Assembly: GCA_030280995.1 (NCBI GenBank)
Contig: JASXTE010000008.1
Span: forward strand, 9,553,712 to 9,617,711
Length of the DNA stretch: 64,000 nt
Source: Hemileia vastatrix
Taxonomy: Eukaryota > Basidiomycota > Pucciniomycetes > Pucciniales > Zaghouaniaceae
Direction: 5' to 3'
Part shown: positions 35,907 through 45,464 of the stretch, in pieces
Position numbering within the stretch: the stretch's first letter is position 1
How the letters are laid out: each line of letters begins with the position of its first letter
Notes under the pieces: model-generated
Database searches by the model: none
Told to the model about the DNA's origin: nothing
The model's input: the letters and a program-made list of their open reading frames with translations, nothing else
Translations under genes and position numbers: made by a program

Positions 35907-36049
35907 TCCTCCCTCTACTCACGACTGTCCCCAGGAGCCCATAAATATTCTGCGTCTCGCAGCGTATTCTTCCTCCACCTTCTATCCTTTTCCTTCATCT
36001 TCTATCCTTTTCTCTTTTCTTATTATCTTTATTATTTTTATCCTTCACA
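35907..36049 (+). promoter_or_regulatory. B polypurine tract and promoter of antisense gene 1
   Basis: TCCTCCCTCTACTCACGAC is the complement of the element's plus-strand priming tract. CATAAATATT near 35939-35948 is a TATA-like box about 105 bp upstream of the ATG at 36050. Confidence 0.5.
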
Positions 36050-36611
36050 ATGAATACCAGAAGAACCCCTACTAACGCTGAAAATACCACCAACGTCGTG
36101 GACGCTATTCGACAGTTCATGCGCACTCAGCCCCCTACTGCTTCCCCAACAACGCCCATAACAACACTGATGGGTGGGACGAGATGCACTCGTTGCATTT
36201 AAAATGGCATAACTCCATGTCATTTTTCAAAAGCCCGCCGTGGCAATACTTTCTTCACTGTAAGTTCTCTTCATTCTCCTTCCCATTTGTTTCTAACCTT
36301 TTCATTTTTCTTTTATTCCTAGTCATGTGATTACTGCAAGCACTGCAAGAAGAAATGCAGTTACAATGGGCCACCCACCGTCGCGCGCCTGGACCCAAAT
36401 GCTTCTACAACAAATATGATGAGTCAAATGACCATCAAGCGCCCGGTGCCTGCTCCTGTTACCCCACCTGGTAACAAACGAACCAAGGTTGGTTACCGCG
36501 AGCCTACTCCTAGTAGCGTCGCTTCTGTCCCTAAATCTCTTTTCTCGGAGGAAAGTAAAGTAAGTTTCTTTTTCTTACTTCTTCCCTTTCTAATACTAAC
36601 ATTCTCTTTTT

Positions 36612-36675
<64 letters not shown>

Positions 36676-37206
36676 ATGTAGGATGCACCAGATACTCCTT
36701 AAGCTGAAACACCTCCGCCTCCTATCACTCCACTATTCCTTCCTACCTTGGAAGAAGATCCCACCTGGGATACGACGCCTACTCCCGAACCTACTCCTTG
36801 TTCTCCCACTCCTGACTGGTCTGATATGCAGCCGGTCTTCAATACCGTCACTCTGGTCGAATGGCCAACCGATAACTTTTTGGTAGTAGATGAAGATGAG
36901 ACCGCCATGGCTCAAAACTGGGAATTCGCAGAACAGATTGCCTGCGCTCCTTAAGATGCGACCATGCATTGTATGAATAGCATGATTGGGGCCGTCAAAA
37001 CATTCCTCGAGGAGGTTCCGGTTTATACTCGCGCTGAGTATAATAAGCGAAAACAACTAATAGCTTCCTTGCAACAAAACATGCAAGAAGCTGTTAACAA
37101 TTGGTCTATCTGCGTCCCAATCTTTGATGAAGAAGAATACCACTATAATATATTTCCTTTTGTATTTATTCCTTGTAATGTATATAGCCTTGTAAAAAAA
37201 ATGTAA
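36050..37206 (+). pseudogene. Antisense accessory gene 1 of B, Zn2Cys6-like
   Basis: Three exons (36050-36259, 36323-36559, 36682-37206), all phase 0, with GTAAGT donors and TAG acceptors. The second intron contains a poly-T run. The cysteine cluster spans the first intron: C-x2-C-x7-C, about 13 residues, then C-x2-C-x6-C (CDYCKHCKKKC). After it come a basic KR region, a Pro/Thr-rich acidic segment (EEDPTWDTTPTPEP) and a C-terminal helical part of about 70 residues. In-frame TAA at 36200-36202, 36700-36702 and 36952-36954 break it; all could be former CAA. Same architecture and strand as the A gene at 5274. Inferred DNA-binding regulator, now a pseudogene. Confidence 0.6.
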
Positions 37207-37586
37207 CATATATTTATTTATTTTTATTATTATTTTCACTTAACTTTCCTGTGAGAACTCTACAACCGTGAGATGAGTTGCCCCCAAAATATCATCCTTT
37301 TTCTAAGCAGCGCACCCTTCTACTAAGTGCCTATGAAAGATGAAACCAAAAATAACAACTTGAGATTGTTGCTACAGCAATTACTTCTCCTGTATCATTT
37401 GCATATGCGCTTTCTTTCAATCTTTAAACCTTCGCAATACATGCCTTTGCCTTGATTGTAACAATTCATCTTTCCTTGGGTTCTTCATTATGAGAAACGC
37501 TTCTTGCTAGCTTCTTAAAAATCATCTAGCGCTCAAGTCAGACGTGGCGCAACTGATGACTTCTTTATAATGCTATTGTTAACCTA

Positions 37587-37597
37587 TAAATATCCCT
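37587..37597 (+). promoter_or_regulatory. TATA box of antisense gene 2 of B
   Basis: CCTATAAATAT lies about 40 bp before the ATG at 37631. The 37207-37586 stretch upstream holds no other recognisable feature. Confidence 0.45.
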
Positions 37598-37630
37598 TCT
37601 AATAACCTGAATTTCTTCTATTCTAACATC

Positions 37631-39611
37631 ATGACTCAATATCGCACAGTTCCCAGAGATCAAGCTTGCTCATTTTGCAAACGCCGTAACTTTAACTGTA
37701 CATTTTCTAGACCTCGGGGTTATGCCTCTTTTAGACCTGCCTGTGATAATTGCTTTAGATAACACAAAACTTGCAATACCTCCCTTAACCAGAATACTCT
37801 TCAGCCTACTGGTTATATTTGCTTTCCACCTAGCTCTATTAGTAACAATCCCATAATTACCACCACTAGTCTCACTATTTCCACTAATAATAATAATGTT
37901 CCTTATGAGTCCCCATCACTTCCTAGTTTTCCCAGGCGCGAAATATCCATACAGCCTAGCGCTACACTTTCTCCCCCTCCGAGTTCCAGTGCTTCCATGC
38001 GCTCAGGCTCCCCTACAGCTGCTCCTGACGCAGTTACTTTTACTTCTTGTCAGTATAGTCTAGTATATAAGTATGATATAATAGTGTTATTTTATGGTCC
38101 TACTACTTATTGAAAAATGATTTAGTGATTAAACCTCAGGGGAAGACTAATAAAATAGTTATACTCAAATAAAACTCACAATACTTGGATTTAAATGCGT
38201 GCTAGTGGTGGAAAATAGAAGAATAAAATATAGTGATAGCTTATATAAAGATAATATCAATTTATATTGGCTTTATAATATATTTCTGAATGCTAATAAT
38301 TGTATTGTAGTGGTTGTTTGAATTGTAGTAATTGAATGATGATAAATAACCGTCAAAATCCCTCCTTACTTATACCCGAATCTACTGGAGTGCACAGACC
38401 TTCAATCCAGATGATGTCACTGCTATCCCCGACAATTACAGCACTGTGAGGGCCCATCACCTCCCCATGGCGTCCACTTCAAGAAGTTTCAACACCCAGA
38501 CCTCCAGTAAGGACCCTCCATCACTATTAATAATAACACAGATCCATACCATAAATAGAAAACCCAGATAAAAGTGGATACCATAAAGAAACAGGTAAAA
38601 TAAATAATCAAAAAGAGATTTAATGAAACTAAAAGCATATAAAGGAAAAAAATAAACTTTCCAAGCCCCCAATAACATCCCCAAGCATCCACATTAACCC
38701 AGAAACATCCTTCCAACCCATAAATCCGTGAATAACCATCCAAGGAAGTAATTTTAGTTGTCCAAACTGGGTGTATGCGCCTGATATAGGTGTCTATGCT
38801 TCTGTAGGCGTTGTGAGTCCACTGATTTCGTCCATATGACCTAAAATAAGCAGAAAAACAAAGGTTAGAGGCTATTAAGGGGCTAAAACCCACTTATATA
38901 CCTAAATATACATAATATACTGCATATTTCACTGAATATGAGATTTATGTATACATATAAGCTTATGTATGTCAATAATTACTTCATATCACTTAAGACA
39001 AGTATATTATGACTCCATTAACACCTTAATAAATATTATTAGGCCATGGATAAGCTATTTAAACTATTATAAGTTATATAATAGAATAATAATTATATAT
39101 ATATATCATAAAATAATATATATTATTATTTTAACCTTATTTTTAAGATATAAGCTTAATCTACTTAAGGTTATCTTATTTTAAGCATAAGAAATACTCA
39201 GTCCTAAGGATATTTAGGCTGACACTTCTCCGTCAGCGCGCCCACAAAACTTATTAGCAAGTAAGCATCCTTCACAATACTTATGCTCTTCTTGCTTACT
39301 AACTTCCTGTCAGGTTTCAATGAATCCATCTCCTTGGGATGGGTTCTCATTCCTTACCCTTTGTCCATTCCATGCAAATGTTTTCCAGACTTTGTCTTAT
39401 ATATGACGCTATGTCCCTATCCTACAATAACGCACCAGCTTTTTCTGACGCTGAACTTGAAGCTCACTATACTCATATAGAAATGATAGGTCAACTAATG
39501 AACGAAATCAGCTCAACGACTATTCTTGGATTCCCTGCCGATCACCATCACTTCGTCATGCCTGAAGACTGGAAAGGATATCCTATTAGCTTTCATCCCG
39601 ATACTGAATAG
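37631..39611 (+). pseudogene. Antisense accessory gene 2 of B, split by a solo LTR
   Basis: The N-terminus has C-x2-C-x6-C-x14-C-x2-C-x6-C (residues about 13-49), the Zn2Cys6 spacing, with an in-frame TAA (37760-37762) between the last two cysteines. A Ser/Pro/Asn-rich segment follows, until a solo LTR (38048-39224) enters after codon 139. Beyond it the frame resumes at 39230, with a probable intron 39261-39313 (GTAAGC...CTGTCAG). The C-terminal part is probably 39339-39611 (AFSDAELEAHYTHIEMI...), whose frame does not join perfectly. Related in layout to gene 1 and to the A gene. Confidence 0.55.
38048..39224 (-). repeat. Solo LTR in B antisense gene 2
   Basis: 1177 bp, TGTCAG...CTGACA ends, with perfect 5-bp duplications CTTCT at 38043-38047 and 39225-39229. 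The minus strand begins TGTCAGCC, as in the C/E LTR group. It contains only AT-rich non-coding sequence and incidental frames. Confidence 0.85.
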
Positions 39612-40192
39612 ACCACTAGCGCTTCTCCTTAAGAGTCTCCTCTGTCCATCCTTCCTGTAAATAGTCTTTATACATTTCTCATGCTATGCCTTCAAATAAT
39701 CTTTTTAGACATGGCGCTATTTTGTTACACCTGTCTTCCACACTTTTAGAGCGCCTATCTTTGCTCCCTCTACTTTCTTTAAAAGACTGTAAACCCAAAA
39801 ACAATCATAAATAAACCTTCAAATCATAAAACTTTACGGCCTTTACTGCGATACAGCAATATACTACGTAAAATAAGAATTGAACTGCAGAGCGCCTCAT
39901 CTATAAATTGCTATTCCACTCCTAGTTAGTTAACCCATTAGCTAAATCCCCAGCGTCTTTTGCGTTTACATGAAACACATCTCCTTTAATCCAATTATCT
40001 ATTTTGTCATGTCCCCTCGAACAATGAAAATATAAGATTTCATTCTCTTCTGCACCTTCATCTAAGCCCTTTTGCCAGTTGCCTGTTCTTCCATAGTCCG
40101 CCTAACTTCCAGTTAGTGCCCTCTATCCGTCACAACTGTGTCAAAAGCCTCCTGTGAGTCCTCTTAGAAAAACAAAACTTAACATAACTTGT
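39612..40192. other. B 3' region without recognised gene
   Basis: Lies between the antisense genes and the integrase end of B. I see no conserved reading frame. Confidence 0.5.
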
Positions 40193-40250
40193 TAGTTTAA
40201 TCCTCTTCCCGGAGGTATTATTCTGGTAGTTTTTCCTCATTCCGGAGGCT
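40193..40250 (-). repeat. Two hairpin motifs at the end of B pol
   Basis: GTTTAATCCTC-TTCCCG-GAGG and GTAGTTTTTCCTC-ATTCCG-GAGG. The second encodes the last residues of integrase (LRNEEKL on the minus strand), exactly where N pol also ends in the motif (LRNEDKL). Confidence 0.75.
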
Positions 40251-40492
40251 ATCTTGTATCACTGGAACACCTCGTGGGTAGAATCTTTTGATCTGGTCTG
40301 CGGCCACATGCCGCTTCCACTCAGTACCATCTAATTCCTCCAGTAAGTAAGACCCTCCAGTTATCTACTTTCATATCCTATAAGGACCATTCCATCTGTC
40401 AGAAAACATCTTCCCCCATTGGCTTTCTAAACTTCTATTATATACCAAAACCAAATCTCCTGGGTTCAATGGCTTTCTTAACCTATGCGCTA
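40218..40492 (-). pseudogene. B integrase C-terminal module (separated by N)
   Basis: Matches the N integrase C-terminus: RLRKPLNPGD, LVYNRSLESQWGKMF, GGSYLLEELDG, VAADQIKRFYPR. Two in-frame stops lie near 40390. It continues upstream at 52408 beyond nested element N, with the GCGCTA target copied at each junction. Confidence 0.85.
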
Positions 40493-41591
40493 TGGTAAGG
40501 TAAACTCTTACAGTCGCCTTGCTGTAAGCAGAATCCGGAGGAGATATGTGGATTTAGCTGAAAACCCCGTCCTTCCAATAAAAATAACAAAATGGGAATT
40601 CTAAATCACTAAGCTAACCAATCTACTTAAATCTGATTGATAAAAATAATGAAACTCTAAAATATTTAACGCTTATTGAGATTTAAAGAAAGTGGCTGTT
40701 GAGAAAGAAATACTGATAACAACAATTAAGGTGTACCAGTGAAAGATCTGTAAAGATTGACTTTTATGTTTTTATAATAATTTGAATTTTTATGAGACAG
40801 CAATAATCAAGTCCCAGCGACGAAGACCTTTCTAAAGATACCCTGTATGAAGTGTGATTTAAATTGTTGAATAGTATTTCTAAAATGTTAAATATAAAAA
40901 TATAAAGTTATAAGGGTATTACAATTTATTTAATTTGTTGAGTAATAAAAAATGAGACGGTGGTGGTTAATGATTAAGCTGTATGATGTGTCCCCCCTCT
41001 CAATTTCGAGTTTGAGAAGCGCTTAAGTATTCCTAGTCACGTGCCTAAGTTTTCCCCTCTAGAGCTCTTCCAGAGTCAATCCGGAGCCCGTACGGAGTCT
41101 GTACGGAGTCCGTCCGGACTTCCGGACTCAATTTAGAACCTTAAAACCATAATAAAAACTCTAGAAAAATTACACATAATAGAGCTACTTCCCCTTTACA
41201 TACCAAACTAATTTTCGTAGTCTGCGCAGCTCTAATTACCCCGTGAAAATTCATCAAAGTTAAGTAATTTTTGAAAACGTAAATATTTCTATAAAACTTT
41301 AAAATTCATTTAAAAATATAAAAAAAATAGTAAAAATTCTGGAAAAATTTCCCAAGGTTCTTGAGTGACTTGACTTGATACTTATAAATTTTTTAGACCG
41401 TAAAAATAAGTTTTCTCCGTAAAATAAATTGTATTTTTGTAGGCATTCGCTCGTGACCAATTTCTTCATATTTTAAACTCCAATAAATTAAATAAAACCC
41501 TTTTATAAAAAATAATAATAACGCCAATCTTGCACGCCGTAATAACTCCATTTACATATTTATGTGCCATACTAAACTTTAGGCTACCACA
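40493..41591 (-). repeat. 3' LTR of nested element N
   Basis: 1099 bp, TGGTAAGG...CTACCACA. It is about 1% different from 51243-52407 and shorter by ~66 bp because it has fewer copies of an ACGGAGTCCGT minisatellite. It is preceded by GCGCTA (40487-40492), also found after the other LTR. The next internal bases, TCCTCCCTCC, are the purine-tract complement. Confidence 0.92.
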
Positions 41592-42256
41592 TCCTCCCTC
41601 CAATCGAGAATGTCCCCATTCTTAAAACTTTGCATAAGTGGTTGAGCAATTCCAAAAGAATTATCTTTTCTAATAAAATAATTTGATAAATTTGTTTTAG
41701 CTGGTCTTCTTTTAAATCTTTATAATAAAAACGTTCTTTATTCTTCTCTGGCTTGATATAACATAAAATAATATAAATCTTGTGATGATTCCACTACTGA
41801 GAGCAAGGTTTGAATCCCTTCAGACTCCCATATACCAGTCTTCCTTCTTGTCACAGCATTGAGAGAGTGGATCTTCCTATGAGCCGAATACTCCTGATTC
41901 CAACCTCATAGGGCCCCCCACTGAGCCGAATTCTATGATTCCAATCTCGCCATAAGGTCCTCCAAGCTTCACACCAAAAAAAATGGCCTAACTATGAGGC
42001 ACTAAAAAAAATCATTCCCTAAAATCCAACTACCATCCTAACTTCTGATTCCTTCATCACAATTTTCAAACTTTGCTATACAGCAAACCCATAAAATACT
42101 TTTGCCAGGCTTCCAATAATAATTTTAACTTTAGACCATGTTAAAGCGCCACAAATTTCACCTAATTAACCATTATGCTTTCTTTAGCATCATCACCACC
42201 TAAAATTTTAACCTCCTAAAGCTATCAGCACCCAATTCCAGAAATAATTGAATAAC
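41592..42256. other. N internal region beside the 3' LTR, no gene seen
   Basis: Starts with the purine-tract complement and a GTCCCCATTCTT block shared with F (26349-26390). Unlike A and B it has no antisense Zn-cluster gene. The remainder is AT-rich and unassigned. Confidence 0.6.
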
Positions 42257-44184
42257 CAGTTTAGAGTCTTAGTGGACAGTGATAAATTAAAAGATTGAAT
42301 TGAGTTATCCAAACAAGATTGACATTCCAGTTTAAAGTCTTAGTGGACCAAACATATAATCGATTGCCAGTTTATAGTCTTGGTGGACCAAAGATCGTTT
42401 AAGTGCATAAATATCTTGACATATTCCTAAGTAAGGCCTAGGCTTGACTAAAGATTGAATAAATTTGATAATCCAGTTTAATGTCATAGTGGACCAAACA
42501 TTTGATCGACAAGTAATCCAGTATAAGGCCATAGTGGTCCAATGAATGTTGAATTATCCTGAAGATATTAATTTTCCAGTTTAAAGTCATAGTGGACTAA
42601 ACAATGAATGAACTACCAGTTTAAAGTCATGGTGGACCAAACATTTAATTGATAAGAAATCCAGTTTAAGGTCATGGTGGACCCAACAGCTTGATAACAG
42701 TCCAGTTTAAGGTCTTGGTGGACCTAACAACTTCTCTATCCTTGAAATTCAGTTTAAAGTCTTGAAGGACTAACAGCTCCAATATAAAATCTTTAATGAC
42801 AGTCTTGAAAATTAGCCAGTTTAAAGTCTTGGAGGACTAACAGCTCCAAAATTCGTATAAAACCCTTAAGGAAAGTCTTGAACAGTAGCAAATTTAAAGT
42901 CATGGAGGACTAACAGATGTCTTGAAGTAAAATCCCATTGGTATTGAGTTCTCCTAGACCCTGTTTCCTGTCTAAACTAAATGAATAAAGCTAAAAAGAA
43001 TGAAAACTAAAAAAAATAAAACTTAGAAATATAATAATAATTTTGATTTAATTAATTAATTTTAATTTTAATTTTTTTTTTTTTTTTATTATTTTTTTTT
43101 ATTTTATTATTTTATTTTATTATTTTATTTTTATTATTTATTTTATTTTTATTTTTATTATTATTATTATTATTTTTTTTTTTTTTAATTATAATTTTTT
43201 TTAATTTTTTTTTATTTTTTTTTTTAATTTAAAATAAAAGATTTTAGAAAAGATAGTTTTGAAATAAAAGTTAAAATTTAATTTTAAAGAAAGATAAATG
43301 AATGTGAAAAGAAAGATAAAAAAAGTACTAAAAAAAATTTAAAAGATGCCCCCCGGCCATTTGATGAGCCGTACCCTCGACATCATACCCACATCCAAGT
43401 GCAACTTGATGTGGTTACAAAATTTTGAGAAATTAAAAAGAAAAGAAATTAAATGAAAGTTTTTAGAAGATAAATTTTATAATGATGATCACTGGGTGGG
43501 CTCCCTCCAATTTATAAAAGTGATTAGAGACCACCAGTGAGTATCACCTTTACAATAATTCATAATATATATTAAAGAAAAGAAATCACAATCTAACATA
43601 AAAAAAATCAAAAACAAAATAAAATAAAAAAAATCTTGAATCTGGCGTTGAGAGCGGTTTCTCTTGATTCGTTCCAGTTTATAGTCTTAGTGGACTTCCT
43701 AAAATTAAAAGACAAAGCCAGAATTCAACTAGAAACAGGGAAAATTTTGGAAACGAACATTATGGGGTAATTGTGTATAGAGCAGCCAGCCCATCAATTA
43801 CCCCCACACTTGCCAATATTAAATTAAGAAGGTTCCCCTGTGAGCACTTCTTCCAATAAATTTTAAAAATTTTCCAACACTATCTTCATCCATATTTTAA
43901 GAATTTTAAGTTTTCGAAAATTTCAAAGAAGGTCCTCTTGCATTTCGTTAAGTTTCATCACAGTTTCGTTGTCCATATACAGTGTAACGATAGTAAAGTA
44001 TTTTGATAAAAAAAAGAAGATAGTTTATCCTCGTTGCGGAGGTATAAATTTAATAAAAGTCATTAAAATTGTAGTTTATCCTCATTTCGGAGTTGATAAA
44101 TTTTAAGAAATTTCATAGTTTATCCTCATTGCGGAGGAATCCATAAAGTTTCATTGATATCATAGTTTATCCTCATTGCGGAGG
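42257..44184 (-). repeat. Hairpin-motif array in N 3' region (~17 copies)
   Basis: Copies begin near 42257, 42328, 42369, 42474, 42517, 42575, 42615, 42662, 42702, 42748, 42818, 42893, 43676, 44022, 44073, 44118 and 44163. Stems include AGTC/GACT, GGTC/GACC (AGGTC/GACCT at 42702) and CCTC/GAGG, all preceded by AGTTTA. The last copy overlaps the pol stop. Low-complexity T-rich DNA occupies 43070-43230. A conserved GGGGTAA-CTG...CCCCCACACTTGCC block at about 43764-43815 recurs three times in F. Confidence 0.87.
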
Positions 44185-45464
44185 AAGACTTCGGCACTCC
44201 TGGTGGCTCTAGGATAGAACCGTTTCACTTGATCGGCCGCTACCCTCTTCTTCAATACTACTCCATCCAACTCTTCTAGCACATATGAACCGCCGGAAAC
44301 TTGCTCCTTGATTTTATACGGTCCATTCCACCTATCTGCAAACATTTTTCCCCACTGACTTTCCAAACTCCTATTATACACCAGGACCATATCTCCTGGG
44401 TTCAAAGGTTTCCTTAATCGATGTGCCAACCGCTCATCCCAATATCTAACTGATTGATTTCGGATCTTCATCATCCGCGAATATGCCTTTTCTAAATATT
44501 CTTCTTTCTTTTCTAGCTGCATCATTCTTGCACACAATAATTCTTCAGTAGTTTTGACCGTGTCCCAGTCAACTCCAAGATATGATTCAGCTTCTAAATC
44601 AACCGGTAAAACTGCTTTCTGTCCAAAAACAAGTTCATAAGGTGAAAATCCGGTCGTCCTTTTGGCAGTGATTCGATCAGCAAATAAAACTAAAGGTAAA
44701 TAGTGCCTCCACTTTTCGGCACTTGTCCCACACATTTTAACTAAAGCATCCTTAATAACTTGATGCCCTCTTTCAACCATGCCTTCAGCTTCAGGATAAT
44801 ATGGGGTTGCTACCCTAACCTTTGATCCAACTTTCAATACGGCCTCTTTAAACTCTGTCCCAAATTCAGGACCTCCATCTACCGTTACCAACTTCATCAC
44901 CCCATACCTATATACCCAATTATTCAAAAAAAATTCTGCCACATTTTTGGCAGTTAAATTAATAAGAGGCGCTGCCTCTACCCAACCAGATAAATCATCT
45001 CTGGCCACAATTAAATATTTATACCGTCCCTCTTTTATATGAACGGCATCTAAACTAACTCTTCCAAAGAGCGTATATTCACCGGTCGCGGGTCCAGGTT
45101 CTTTTGGCCTTAAATAACTTCGTCTTTGACATTCTTCGCATGACTGAACCCACTGTTTAACAGCCATCTTCATGCCAGGCCACCAAAATTGATCAGAAAT
45201 TCTTCTAAATGTTTCTCCAACGCCTCTATGCCCGAGATCTTCATGCAGTGATTTCAAAACTAATTCTTGCCCCTTCTGTTGAGTTATAACTACTTGAGGA
45301 TTTGGATACCTCCTCCTCATTAAACGTCGACCAGATAGGTAAAACGTAGATGACTTCCTCTTGATAGCCACCCATTCATCGTCTTCACAATCTTCTGGCC
45401 TCTCTAAAGTCAACAAATATTTGACTAACAAAAAATAAAAACCAGTCTGACCCCAGACTTCATC
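44160..45464 (-). pseudogene. N integrase
   Basis: An HHCC zinc region (HEDLGHRG ... CEECQRR), then the core with Asp (SLDAVHIKEG), Asp (VTVDGGPEF) and Glu (EAEGMVERGHQV), and a C-terminal module LNPGDMVLVYNRSL...FYPRA. No chromodomain. It is in frame with RNase H upstream except for TAA 45465-45467. The final codons (RNEDKL) are encoded by the hairpin motif. Confidence 0.92.

Noticed and set aside
36614..36672. Poly-T run as an assembly error or transposon tail
   Set aside because: It lies inside a well-formed intron of antisense gene 1; its length may be uncertain but it needs no separate explanation.
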